Origin: Adhaeribacter terrigena
Lineage (GTDB): Bacteria > Bacteroidota > Bacteroidia > Cytophagales > Hymenobacteraceae
NCBI RefSeq assembly: GCF_016623615.1
Contig: NZ_JAEHFX010000002.1
Location: 310,001-374,000, forward strand
DNA length: 64,000 nucleotides
Direction of reading: 5' to 3'
In this document: in pieces, positions 32,049 through 40,188 of the stretch
Position numbering within the stretch: position 1 is the first letter of the stretch
Layout: the number at the start of each line of letters is the position of its first letter
Program-made: the position numbers and the translations under genes
The notes under the pieces: model-generated
Databases searched by the model: none
Told to the model about the DNA's origin: nothing
Seen by the model: only the letters and a program-made list of their open reading frames with translations

Positions 32049-32084
32049 CTGCCTTACCCAAAAATCGGATGATCATTCCGCCAG

Positions 32085-32316
32085 TTTAGGCGCAGCCGTA
32101 ACTTGTAGGAACGTAATTTTTCAGTTTGCACCTGAATTGCCTGCAAGGCAACCGACACAGTAGGTTTTGAAAACGGTAGGTTTTTGCCATAGAAAAGTCG
32201 CACTGCTCTCACCAGTTTTAAACTGGTTAATAGTACCATGTCACAAGTTACGGCTGCGCTTAAACTTGCGACATGGTGTAGTAAAAGTATCCCATGCCGT
32301 TGACTTCAGTCAACGG
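32085..32316. mobile_element. MITE/REP-like element with inverted repeats and hairpins
   Basis: A 22-base inverted repeat (32085-32106 and 32243-32264, one mismatch; core GCGCAGCCGTAACTTGT) bounds about 136 bp. The right copy sits in a further hairpin, ACCATGTCACAAGTT/AACTTGCGACATGGT (32235-32249 with 32263-32277, one mismatch). A third hairpin CCGTTGAC-TTCA-GTCAACGG (32297-32316) ends 2 bp before the ALDH stop. No transposase is encoded. A dispersed motif copy lies inside. Confidence 0.55.
32170..32199 (+). repeat. Dispersed 30-bp motif copy inside the MITE-like element
   Basis: Exact core AAAACGGTAG, then GTTTTTGCC and GAAAAGTC. Confidence 0.75.
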
Positions 32317-32318
32317 AT

Positions 32319-33683
32319 CTAAGCCAGCCAGATGGTTTTCTGATTCACGAATTCGCGGATGCCAATATAGGAAAGCTCGCGGCCGTACCCCGATTTTTTT
32401 ATTCCGCCAAAGGGCATTTCCGGGTGCGAAGCCACCAGCGCATTGATGAAAACTGCTCCCGATTCCATTTGCCGGGCCAGTTTCTGCCCTTTCGCATGGT
32501 CCTGCGTCCAGATAGAGCCTCCCAAACCGAAGCGGGAATTATTAGCTAAAAGCAGGGCTTCTTCTTCGTCGCTGGCAACAATAACGGCTGCAACCGGGCC
32601 AAATAATTCTTCGTCGAAAGCCGGCATGCCGGGTTTTACCTTATGAAGGATCATCGGTTGGAAATAAGCCGTTTCTTTGTCTTTTTGCCCACCTTCCAGC
32701 ACAATTTCGGCCCCGGCCGCTACCGACCTTTTTACCTGATCGGCCAGGGTTTCGGCCAGGTCTTTACGTGCCAGCGGACCGTATTGAATATCTTCCGAAG
32801 CCGGATCGCCGGTTTTCAGCGCAGCCATTTTCGTTTTCATTTTCTGGATAAATTCTTCGGCTACCGGCTTTTCCACGATAAAGCGTTTGGCGGCAATGCA
32901 GCTCTGCCCGGTATTGATCATGCGCGATTTTACGGCGGTTTCTGCAGCGGTTTCCAGATCTGCATCTTTTAAAACCACGAAGGCATCGGAACCGCCTAAT
33001 TCCAGCACCGTTTTCTTGATCTCTTTGCCCGCCACGCTGGCTACGTGCGCGCCTGCGCCTTCGCTGCCGGTAAGCGTTACAGCTTTCACCCGGTCGTCTT
33101 TAATAAGCGGATCCACGCCATCAGATTCCACCAAAACGGTTTGAAAAACGCCTTTAGGGAAACCGGCTTTCAGGAAAATTTCTTCTATGGCCAGCGCGCA
33201 CTGTGGCACGTTGGAAGCGTGTTTCAGAATGCCTACGTTGCCGGCCATAATTGCGGGCGCCGCAAACCGGAAAACCTGCCAGAACGGAAAATTCCAGGGC
33301 ATTACGGCTAAAATAATGCCCAGCGGATCGTAGGCAATGTAGCTGCGGGTGGCTCCGGTTTTTATTTGTTCGTCGGCTAAAAAAGCTTCGGCGTGGGCGG
33401 CGTAATATTCGCAGGCCGCGGCGCATTTTTTTACTTCGGCACGCGCTTCCTGAATCGGTTTGCCCATTTCCAGGGTAATGATCTGGGCGTATTTCTCCGT
33501 ATTGCCGCTTAGTTCGCCCACGCAAAAACGCATCAGTTCGGCGCGGTGCGTAAAATTGGTTTTCCGCCACTGCTGAAACGTTTTTTCACCCTGCTGCAGC
33601 AGCTTTTCAATTTCCGCGGCTGTATGCGGTTCGAAGGTTTTTTCCACTTTGCCGGTAGCCGGGTTCAACGATTGTATAGCCAT
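32319..33683 (-). CDS. Aldehyde dehydrogenase, succinate-semialdehyde type
   Basis: 454 residues, full length. NAD(P)-dependent oxidation of an aldehyde to its acid, most likely succinate semialdehyde to succinate (Sad/GabD group). Motifs: MPWNFPFWQVFRFAAPA, LTGSEGAG, catalytic Glu in LELGGSDAFV, catalytic Cys in NTGQSCIAAKR and PFGGIKKSGYGREL at the C-terminus. No GABA aminotransferase or other pathway gene adjoins it, so the substrate is not fixed by context. It is flanked by repeats on both sides. Confidence 0.9.
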   Translation of the reverse strand: MAIQSLNPATGKVEKTFEPHTAAEIEKLLQQGEKTFQQWRKTNFTHRAELMRFCVGELSGNTEKYAQIITLEMGKPIQEARAEVKKCAAACEYYAAHAEAFLADEQIKTGATRSYIAYDPLGIILAVMPWNFPFWQVFRFAAPAIMAGNVGILKHASNVPQCALAIEEIFLKAGFPKGVFQTVLVESDGVDPLIKDDRVKAVTLTGSEGAGAHVASVAGKEIKKTVLELGGSDAFVVLKDADLETAAETAVKSRMINTGQSCIAAKRFIVEKPVAEEFIQKMKTKMAALKTGDPASEDIQYGPLARKDLAETLADQVKRSVAAGAEIVLEGGQKDKETAYFQPMILHKVKPGMPAFDEELFGPVAAVIVASDEEEALLLANNSRFGLGGSIWTQDHAKGQKLARQMESGAVFINALVASHPEMPFGGIKKSGYGRELSYIGIREFVNQKTIWLA

Positions 33684-33704
33684 AGTTTTATTTTCAGGTT
33701 TTAA

Positions 33705-33862
33705 GAATGATTGAATGAGTGAATTGGTGAATGAGTGAGTTTTTGAGTTAGGGAATGATTTTTATTTTTCACCCGGGCACGCATTTGCTCATCGAATTTA
33801 TAAATTTCTGAATTATCTCATTTTTATATTTCCACATTCAATAATTCACTCATTCAATAATT
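33705..33862. repeat. Inverted heptad arrays (GAATGA-type), intergenic
   Basis: The left array (33705-33739) is made of 7-8 base units around GAATGA/TGAATGAG. The right array (33835-33862) is its inverse. Positions 33706-33733 match the reverse complement of 33835-33862 at 25 of 28. The 100-base centre is AT-rich without an ORF. It separates the aldehyde dehydrogenase from the arsenosugar-type genes. Confidence 0.7.
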
Positions 33863-33865
33863 ATA

Positions 33866-33895
33866 AAAAGAGTACCGTTTCGGGCACAAAAAGTT
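33866..33895 (+). repeat. Dispersed 30-bp motif copy with a diverged core
   Basis: Core AAAAGAGTAC is altered, but CGTTTCGGGC and AAAAAGTT fit well. Confidence 0.6.
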
Positions 33896-33936
33896 TATGC
33901 TTATCTTTAAGACGTACTTTAAACCGACTCACGCGC

Positions 33937-34272
33937 ATGGAAAACAGCTATTATAACCCCGCCGACTTACCGAAATTTGGCAGCATAACCGATCTGCAGC
34001 CGGAAATGGGCAAGAAATTCTTCAGTTATTACGCCGAAGTTTTTAAGGAAGGGGCCCTGACGGAGCGGGAAAAATCGCTGATCGCGCTGGCGGTGGCTCA
34101 CGCGGTGCAGTGCCCGTATTGCATCGATGCGTATACCACCGATTCGCTGGAAAAAGGCGCCGACGAAAACCAGATGATGGAAGCCATTCACGTAGCGGCG
34201 GCCATAAAAGGCGGGGCTACGCTGGTGCATGGTGTGCAGATGATGAATAAGATTAAAGAAGTGAGCATGTAA
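33937..34272 (+). CDS. Carboxymuconolactone decarboxylase-family protein of the arsenosugar cassette
   Basis: 111 residues, AhpD/CMD fold with the CxxC pair in AVQCPYCIDAY (Cys59, Cys62) and the helical tail IKGGATLVHGVQMMNKI. This subgroup is typically encoded next to ArsS in arsenosugar-associated loci and is described as peroxidase-like. Its TAA overlaps the ATG of arsS by one base, so translation is coupled. A redox or organoarsenical handling role is inferred from context. Confidence 0.88.
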   Translation: MENSYYNPADLPKFGSITDLQPEMGKKFFSYYAEVFKEGALTEREKSLIALAVAHAVQCPYCIDAYTTDSLEKGADENQMMEAIHVAAAIKGGATLVHGVQMMNKIKEVSM

Positions 34273-35327
34273 TGTTGAAAAAATCGTTACAAGCCCAGGC
34301 CTTGCCTTTGGCAACGCCCGAATTTCAGCTTACCGTTTTAAACCAGCGTTCGAATTCCGGAAAAGAATTTCCCTTTTTCGGCGAAAAGCTGGCGCAACAC
34401 GAACTTTTTCCGCTGAAACCAACCGGCATCCAGATTTTTCAGGTAAATGTGGGCAAAATGTGCAACCAGATTTGCCGCCATTGCCACGTAGATGCCGGCC
34501 CGGACCGCAAAGAGATCATGACGCGCGAAACCATGCTGGAATGCCTGGTTATTCTGGCCACCACCAGCATCGATACCGTAGATATTACCGGCGGCGCGCC
34601 CGAAATGAACCCGGATTTCCGGTGGTTTGTGGAAGAGATTTCGAAACTCGGTAAAAAGATCATGGTGCGCTGCAACCTCACCATTTTGCTGGCTAACCCG
34701 AAATATTACGACCTGCCGGAGTTTTTTAAAGCGCACAACGTACACGTGGTTTCGTCGCTGCCTTATTTTGCGGCTTCGCGTACGGATGCGCAGCGGGGCG
34801 AAGGTGTTTTTGAAAAGTCCATCAAGGCTTTGCAGATGCTGAACGCGGTGGGCTACGGACAGGAAAATTCGGGCTTGCAGCTGGATCTGGTATATAACCC
34901 GGCCGGCGCTTTTTTACCGGGGAGCCAAAGCAGTTTAGAAAAAGAATTCAAGCGCCGCCTGAAAACCGGTTACCATATCGAATTCAATAACCTGCTTGCC
35001 ATCACTAATTTACCCGTTAGCCGTTTCCTGGATTATTTGCTGGAAAGCAGAAATTACGAAGCGTACATGGAAAAACTGGTAAACGCTTTCAACCCGATAG
35101 CCGCCGCCAAGGTCATGTGCCGGAATACGATCTCGGTGGGTTGGGACGGTTTTTTATACGACTGCGATTTCAACCAGATGCTGGATTTGAAAGTAGCGGC
35201 CAAACATTCGCAACACATCCGCGATTTCGACCTGGAAAAACTCAGCACGCGCCATATTGTTTTGAACCAGCATTGCTACGGTTGCACAGCCGGCGCGGGC
35301 TCTAGCTGCGGGGGCGAAACGGTATAG
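34272..35327 (+). CDS. arsS: Arsenosugar biosynthesis radical SAM protein
   Basis: 351 residues. Radical SAM cluster motif CxxxCxxC as KMCNQICRHCH (Cys64, Cys68, Cys71), followed by AGPDRKEIMT and DITGGAPEMNPDF. The C-terminal Cys-rich tail (CRNTISVGWDGF, DCDFNQ, HCYGCTAGAGSSCGG) is typical of ArsS. The enzyme attaches a 5-deoxyadenosyl-derived moiety to a methylated arsenical in arsenosugar formation. It is coupled to the upstream CMD gene by a 1-base overlap and followed by a DUF2064 transferase. No ArsM methyltransferase is found in the window. Confidence 0.93.
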   Translation: MLKKSLQAQALPLATPEFQLTVLNQRSNSGKEFPFFGEKLAQHELFPLKPTGIQIFQVNVGKMCNQICRHCHVDAGPDRKEIMTRETMLECLVILATTSIDTVDITGGAPEMNPDFRWFVEEISKLGKKIMVRCNLTILLANPKYYDLPEFFKAHNVHVVSSLPYFAASRTDAQRGEGVFEKSIKALQMLNAVGYGQENSGLQLDLVYNPAGAFLPGSQSSLEKEFKRRLKTGYHIEFNNLLAITNLPVSRFLDYLLESRNYEAYMEKLVNAFNPIAAAKVMCRNTISVGWDGFLYDCDFNQMLDLKVAAKHSQHIRDFDLEKLSTRHIVLNQHCYGCTAGAGSSCGGETV

Positions 35328-35372
35328 AAAAGGCCATAAAAAGTCGGGCATTCAATCATAAAAAGTTAAAAT

Positions 35373-35987
35373 ATGCAGGCAGAACAAGCGCTCATCATTT
35401 TCATCCGGAATCCGGAACTGGGCAAAGTGAAAACCCGGCTGGCCGCTACTGTGGGCAATGAAAACGCCTTGCGGATATACGAAGAATTGCTTCGGTTTAC
35501 GCAGGAAATAACCGAAAATCTGCCGGTAAGAAAAATGCTTTTTTACGCTGATAAAATTGCTGAAAATGATACCTGGCCCACCGCCGTTTTTGAGAAATTC
35601 CTTCAACCGCCCGGCGATTTGGGACAGAAAATGGAAGCTGCTTTCGGGCAGGCTTTTTCGGAAGGTGCCAAACAGGTAATGATCATTGGAAGTGACTGTT
35701 ACGAGCTTTCGGAAGGTATTATAAACGAGGCGTTTGAGCAGTTGGAGAAGCACGACGCGGTGATTGGCCCGGCGGCCGATGGCGGCTATTACCTGCTGGG
35801 TTTTTCGCGCCTAAATCCTGGTGTTTTTCAGCATAAGAACTGGAGTACCGCTTCGGTTTTTCAGGATACGGTGCAGGATCTGGAAAAGGAGAATTTCAGT
35901 TACTTCGTGCTACCGGTTTTAAACGACGTAGACGAAGAAAAAGACCTGGGCGAATTGCGGAAACTATTGTTTGTAAAAGCTGAATAA
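35373..35987 (+). CDS. DUF2064 / TIGR04282-type transferase
   Basis: 204 residues with a GT-A-like nucleotidyl/glycosyltransferase fold: IIFIRNPELGKVKTRLA, IGSDCYEL, VIGPAADGGYYLLGF and LNDVDEEKDL. This family (rSAM/selenodomain-associated transferase 1) often accompanies ArsS-like radical SAM genes. It starts 45 bp after arsS and overlaps the acetyltransferase gene by one base. It probably adds or activates the sugar part of an arsenosugar-like product, which is inferred from context. Confidence 0.88.
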   Translation: MQAEQALIIFIRNPELGKVKTRLAATVGNENALRIYEELLRFTQEITENLPVRKMLFYADKIAENDTWPTAVFEKFLQPPGDLGQKMEAAFGQAFSEGAKQVMIIGSDCYELSEGIINEAFEQLEKHDAVIGPAADGGYYLLGFSRLNPGVFQHKNWSTASVFQDTVQDLEKENFSYFVLPVLNDVDEEKDLGELRKLLFVKAE

Positions 35988-36517
35988 TGGGAAAGATGAT
36001 ATTAGAAACCGAAAGGCTTTGGCTGCGCGAGATCACGCCGGAAGATGCGCCGGCGATGTATGCTTTAAACCTGGATCCGGAGGTAATAAAATACACCGGC
36101 GACCCGCCTTTTGAAAGCGTGGAAGCAACTGAAATATTCATCAGAAATTATCCCGATTACCATAAAAATGGCTACGGTCGCTGGCTGGTCGTGCGCAAAA
36201 CCGATGCAGAGATCCTGGGCTGGTGCGGCCTGAAATTTTTGCCGGAAACGCAGGAAACCGACGTAGGCTACCGCTTTTTTAAGAAGTTCTGGGGAATGGG
36301 TTATGCCACGGAAGCGGCTGAAGCCTGCCTGCGATACGGTTTCGAAAAGCTTGGTTTGCAAACGATCGTTGCCCGCGCCATGCACGAAAATCCGGCTTCC
36401 GTTCAGGTGATGAAAAAGATCGGGATGACGTATTGGAAAGAAACTGAATGCGGAGATGAGCCTGGAGTTTGCTATAAAATTTCGAAAGCAGATTTTGCCG
36501 GAAAGAAGCCGGAATAA
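35987..36517 (+). CDS. GNAT acetyltransferase (RimJ/RimL type)
   Basis: 176 residues. N-terminal LETERLWLREITPEDAPAMY is typical of the RimJ/RimL group. The acetyl-CoA site is at FKKFWGMGYATEAAEACLRYGF and the C-terminal motif at HENPASVQVMKKIGM. It transfers an acetyl group to an unknown amine. Its ATG overlaps the transferase stop, so it is part of the arsS operon by position; whether it acts in that pathway is unknown. Confidence 0.9.
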   Translation: MGKMILETERLWLREITPEDAPAMYALNLDPEVIKYTGDPPFESVEATEIFIRNYPDYHKNGYGRWLVVRKTDAEILGWCGLKFLPETQETDVGYRFFKKFWGMGYATEAAEACLRYGFEKLGLQTIVARAMHENPASVQVMKKIGMTYWKETECGDEPGVCYKISKADFAGKKPE

Positions 36518-36575
36518 AAGAACTTTAGCGGGGCCAAAACTTGTTTCACCACTGTAAAAAGCACCTCCCAAAAGC

Positions 36576-37271
36576 ATGAAAAAAAGACTGACGCAAGCCA
36601 CGCTTGATTTTATAAAAGACCTGCAGCAAAACAACCAGCGCGATTGGTTTCAGGAAAATAAAGCCCGTTACGAAGCCGCCAAAGATGATTTCCTGGAGTT
36701 TGTGCAGCACCTGATCGAAGGCGCTTCGCAATTTGAACCCGCCTTGCAGGACCAGCAGGCCAAAGACACCATGTTCCGCATTTACCGCGACGTACGTTTT
36801 TCCAACGATAAGCGGCCGTACAAAGATCATCTGTGTGCGTATATGGCCGAAGGCGGCCGGAAAACCATTAACCCGGGATATTACCTGCACATCAATCCGA
36901 ACAATCAGTCTTTTCTGGCCTGCGGGCTCTGGATGCCGCCGGCACCGGAACTAAAAGCGGTACGCCAGGAAATTGATTACAACCTGGAGGAATTCAAAAA
37001 CATTATCGAAGCGCCGGATTTTAAAAAGAAATTCGGTAAAATTCAGGGCGAAAAGCTGAAAACCAACCCCAAAGGCTACGATGCCGAAAACCCGGCCATT
37101 GACTTGTTGCGCCATAAAAGCTGGAACGCCAGCTACCAGATCCCGGATGAATTACTGCTCAGCGACCAACTCTACGATACATTGCTGGGCCTGATGAAAA
37201 CGGTAAAACCCATGCTCGATTTCCTGATCCGGCCGCTGCACGATCTGGCCATAGCAGAAAAAGAAAAGTAG
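36576..37271 (+). CDS. DUF2461 (TIGR02453) family protein
   Basis: 231 residues, single DUF2461 domain: FIKDLQQNNQRDWFQENKARYE (split: NNQRDWF then KARYE), FRIYRDVRFSNDKRPYKDH, YYLHINPNNQSFLACGLW and LRHKSW. The family is widespread, with no settled function. It lies 58 bp downstream of the acetyltransferase and may be the last gene of that unit. A strong terminator follows. Confidence 0.9.
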   Translation: MKKRLTQATLDFIKDLQQNNQRDWFQENKARYEAAKDDFLEFVQHLIEGASQFEPALQDQQAKDTMFRIYRDVRFSNDKRPYKDHLCAYMAEGGRKTINPGYYLHINPNNQSFLACGLWMPPAPELKAVRQEIDYNLEEFKNIIEAPDFKKKFGKIQGEKLKTNPKGYDAENPAIDLLRHKSWNASYQIPDELLLSDQLYDTLLGLMKTVKPMLDFLIRPLHDLAIAEKEK

Positions 37272-37283
37272 AAATAAATAACC

Positions 37284-37320
37284 AAACCGGTAAAGCTTAA
37301 ACGTTTTACCGGTTTTTTTG
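37284..37320 (+). terminator. Rho-independent terminator
   Basis: AAACCGGTAAA (37284-37294) pairs perfectly with TTTACCGGTTT (37305-37315), followed by T-run. The right arm includes the stop codon of the convergent glycosyltransferase gene. Confidence 0.85.
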
Positions 37321-38652
37321 TGCGGAAAGTTCCGGGTTTTTCAGCCCAAAAGCATAGCGTTTTTCAAGCAAAATTGCCGTGAACAAACCGCCGTATTCCA
37401 GCGCCAGCAGCCACGGGTTTTCGGTGTGGGCATTGGTTTGGTAAGCTGCGTAGGAGAGTATGGCCAGGCCCGACCAAACAATAGCGTACCGCGAATTGGC
37501 CAGCACCGAAAGCGCAACCAGCGTGGTGAGGTACCAGGGGTGCACAATGGTTGCCAAAAGGAAATGCACGGTTAACGCCAGCAGAAAAAGCTTCGGGAGG
37601 TTAGAAAATGCCGGTTCTTTTTCGCGGAAGGCCAGGTATAAAACAGTGCCGAACGTGGCAAAAGAAAGCAGCGGCCCCAGGTTGGCGATCTGGTTATAGC
37701 CGTAAAAATACCAGCCAAATTCGCGCAGCACATAATACACACCCGCATTAAATTCAAACTTCTGAAAATACAGATTCAGGCTGTTGGAAAAATGAGCAAT
37801 GAGCTCCGGATTTACAAATGGGAGAAATAAAACCAGGCACGTAATTCCGGTAATTCCGCAGTATAATGACCAGTTTTTAAGGCCAAGCCGTTTGAAAAGA
37901 AATGGTAAAACAATGAGCGGTAAAAGCTTGGAGCAAACCGCGAACCCTAAAGCCACCGCTGAAAAAGGGTAGCGTTTCTGGTGGAAAAAGTAAAAAGCCA
38001 GTAAACTGAAAAAGATCATCAGCGCTTCGAAGTGCAGGTTGCCGGTCAGCTCCATGATTACGAGCGGATTGAGTGCGTACCAAAGCACTTTTCTGGCTTC
38101 CAGGCCTACCGTTTTTATAAGCTTTAGCAGCAGCCAGATTGTACCTGCCTCGGCTAGTAAAATAAAGCCGCGCATCAGAATAATTCCGAGCAGGTTATTT
38201 CCCGGATCTATGAAAGCGGGCAGGGCAAAAATGAACTGGCAAACCGGCGGGTAAACCGAAAAATAATGCGGCGAATTCAGGCTTTGGTAAAGCGCTGTGT
38301 TCAGGCCCGGAATGTTTTGAAAATTATTTCCGGCATAAAAATCGGGCAGGTGCAGAAACGGGTTTTGAACGGCGGAGATCAGGCGGCCATCCCAGAGAAA
38401 GCGGAAATAATCGTCGGAAAGCGCGGGGACGGAAAACAGCAGAAGCAGCCGGAAAACGAAGGCAAAGGTTAAGCCGGTTTTCAGGGAAATTTCGCTGCGC
38501 AGCAAGTAAAAATAAATGCTGAAAAGTAAACCAAATAAAGTCGTTAATGCCAGGAAATTTTCGCGCGGAACGCTGTAGCCCAAAGCCAGATACGCCAGCG
38601 CGGAAACCAGCAACAGCAAACTGAATAGCGGTTTTTGCCCGGAGATTTTCAT
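37306..38652 (-). CDS. Polytopic GT87/DUF2029-like glycosyltransferase
   Basis: 448 residues with about 10-12 membrane helices. After helix 2-3 it has FAFVFRLLLLFSVPALSDDYFRFLWDGR (the acidic DDYFRFLWDG loop is the likely catalytic site of GT-C enzymes), then SVYPPVCQF and PLVIMELTGNLHFEALM. It is a polyprenol-phosphate-dependent mannosyl/glucosyltransferase of the GT-C class by architecture. Its ATG overlaps the upstream CESA-like gene by 4 nt. Three dispersed motifs lie inside it and are translated. Confidence 0.85.
   Translation of the reverse strand: MKISGQKPLFSLLLLVSALAYLALGYSVPRENFLALTTLFGLLFSIYFYLLRSEISLKTGLTFAFVFRLLLLFSVPALSDDYFRFLWDGRLISAVQNPFLHLPDFYAGNNFQNIPGLNTALYQSLNSPHYFSVYPPVCQFIFALPAFIDPGNNLLGIILMRGFILLAEAGTIWLLLKLIKTVGLEARKVLWYALNPLVIMELTGNLHFEALMIFFSLLAFYFFHQKRYPFSAVALGFAVCSKLLPLIVLPFLFKRLGLKNWSLYCGITGITCLVLFLPFVNPELIAHFSNSLNLYFQKFEFNAGVYYVLREFGWYFYGYNQIANLGPLLSFATFGTVLYLAFREKEPAFSNLPKLFLLALTVHFLLATIVHPWYLTTLVALSVLANSRYAIVWSGLAILSYAAYQTNAHTENPWLLALEYGGLFTAILLEKRYAFGLKNPELSAQKNR
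37334..37363 (-). repeat. Dispersed motif inside the GT87-like gene, C-terminal codons
   Basis: Exact core AAAACGCTAT, GCTTTTGGGC and GAAAAACCC, read by the gene as EKRYAFGLKNP. Confidence 0.75.
37963..37992 (+). repeat. Dispersed motif inside the GT87-like gene
   Basis: Core AAAAGGGTAG (one mismatch), CGTTTCTGG and AAAAAGTA, opposite the coding strand, which reads YFFHQKRYPFS. Confidence 0.7.
38086..38115 (-). repeat. Dispersed motif inside the GT87-like gene
   Basis: Exact core AAAACGGTAG, then GCC and GAAAAGTG; the T-tract is lost. Read as KTVGLEARKV. Confidence 0.6.
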
Positions 38653-40127
38653 TTAACCAAACTGTGTTTCAGGGAATAGAAAAATACGAGGCTATAGCCC
38701 AGCGCCAGCATGAAATGAAAATACAGCATCCGGAAATCCTGCAGCCAGAAGGCAGCGAAAAGGGCCAGCCAGAAAAGCAGCGCGAGCATTCCTTCCACGA
38801 TAGTAAAACCGGAAGTTCCGGATAAAGTATACGCCGTTTTTTGCCAGCTTTTTTGCTCGTTTGTCAGGTTATATTTAGGCGTGCGGATGAACGGGGTTTT
38901 CCTTCCCAGGTACCCCTCCAAAACCGCAATGGCATTGTAAAAAGCCAAGCCCATGGAAACGGTTAAAAACAAAAAAAACTGCGGCAGAAAATTCCACCAT
39001 CGGGCATTGTTGTTCGTTTCGCGGTAAGCCAGCCAGTAAAAGAAAGCCAGCACCAGAAAACCGCTCAGAAAAACGGCCGAAACCCGGAAAAAAGCTGCGG
39101 AAAACGGTAGGGTTTTGCCGGCAAAAAGTAAGGCTACGCTGATCAGGGAAGCCAGAAAAACGCATAAGTAAACGCTGCTGTTGAGCAAATGGAACCAGGC
39201 GTGCAGTTTGGTTTCAAGGCCGGTTTTGGTGTTCCAGAGCAGGCTGCGGTGTTTTCTGGCGGTTTCGGCGGCGCCTTTGGTCCAGCGGTATTGCTGTTGT
39301 TTCAGGGCGGGCATGGCAGCGGGTAATTCGGCCGGCACCACTACATTTTGCAGGTAGCGGAACTGCCAGCCTTTTAACTGCGCACGGTAACTCAGGTCCA
39401 GGTCTTCGGTTAACGTATCAGCTTCCCAACCGCCCGCCGATGCGATGCAGGTTTTGCGCCAAACGCCGGCCGTGCCGTTAAAATTGATGAAATGTTTGCC
39501 AAAATTCCGGCCGCTTTGCTCTACGGTAAAATGCGCGTTCAGCCCGAAAGCCTGCAGTCTGGTGAGCATGGAATTTTGCGCGTTCAGGTGGCCCCAGCGG
39601 GTTTGCACCACGCCAATTTCAGGGGAAGTAAAAGCTGGAATGGTTTGCTGCAGAAAATCGGCTTCGGGTACAAAATCGGCATCGAAAATACAGATGAATT
39701 CTCCTGTAGCCTGTTGCAAACCATATTGCAAAGCGCCCGCCTTAAAACCGGTCCTTTCCGGCCGGCAAATGTGTACGATATTGATTCCCAGCTTTTGAAA
39801 GGCCGCGACTTTTTGGGCAATAATGCCTACCGTTTCGTCGGTAGAATCGTCGAGTACCTGGATCTGGAGTTTTTCCTTCGGGTAATCGAAAGCGCAAACG
39901 GCATCGAGCAGGCGTGCTACCACATAGCGTTCGTTGTAAACAGGAAGCTGAACCGTTACGTCGGGCCAGGTTTCAGGTGCCGGATAAACGGGTCTGGCTT
40001 GCTGCAGCGATCTTCGGAACAGGAACGTGAGGTGCAGTTGCATGAGGCTGTAGCAGAAAATAAACAGCAGACAGGCAAAATAGACCCCTAACAACAGCAC
40101 CAGAAAAACTTGCAAAGCCATGAGCAA
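38649..40127 (-). CDS. Cellulose synthase-like family 2 glycosyltransferase
   Basis: 492 residues. An N-terminal helix (about 5-28) precedes a processive GT2 domain with VTVQLPVYNER, LDDSTDET, FIFDADF split as FICIFDADFVPEAD, TLTEDLDLSYRA and the QQQYRW motif (QxxRW) of processive synthases. Four further helices follow (about 310-480). Most similar in layout to bacterial CESA/CelA-like beta-glycosyltransferases. It sits in a three-gene unit with a GT2 DPM-type enzyme upstream and a GT-C enzyme downstream, which points to lipid-linked or cell-surface glycan synthesis. One dispersed motif lies inside. Confidence 0.88.
   Translation of the reverse strand: MLMALQVFLVLLLGVYFACLLFIFCYSLMQLHLTFLFRRSLQQARPVYPAPETWPDVTVQLPVYNERYVVARLLDAVCAFDYPKEKLQIQVLDDSTDETVGIIAQKVAAFQKLGINIVHICRPERTGFKAGALQYGLQQATGEFICIFDADFVPEADFLQQTIPAFTSPEIGVVQTRWGHLNAQNSMLTRLQAFGLNAHFTVEQSGRNFGKHFINFNGTAGVWRKTCIASAGGWEADTLTEDLDLSYRAQLKGWQFRYLQNVVVPAELPAAMPALKQQQYRWTKGAAETARKHRSLLWNTKTGLETKLHAWFHLLNSSVYLCVFLASLISVALLFAGKTLPFSAAFFRVSAVFLSGFLVLAFFYWLAYRETNNNARWWNFLPQFFLFLTVSMGLAFYNAIAVLEGYLGRKTPFIRTPKYNLTNEQKSWQKTAYTLSGTSGFTIVEGMLALLFWLALFAAFWLQDFRMLYFHFMLALGYSLVFFYSLKHSLVK
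39101..39130 (+). repeat. Dispersed motif inside the CESA-like gene, near consensus
   Basis: Exact core AAAACGGTAG, GGTTTTGCCGGC and AAAAAGTA, opposite the coding strand, which reads LFAGKTLPFS in a loop/helix region. Confidence 0.8.
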
Positions 40128-40158
40128 ATATCGGAAGAAAAAGGCAGGTTGGGGGAAG

Positions 40159-40188
40159 AAAACGCTATGGTTTAAGGCACAAAAACTC
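40159..40188 (+). repeat. Dispersed 30-bp motif copy between two glycosyltransferase genes
   Basis: Exact core AAAACGCTAT, GGTTTAAGGC and AAAAACTC. Its last two bases touch the stop codon of the GT2 gene. Confidence 0.82.

Noticed and set aside
33705-33862. Heptad arrays as a CRISPR array
   Set aside because: Units are 7-8 bp and inverted, not 25-40 bp direct repeats with unique spacers, and there are no cas genes.
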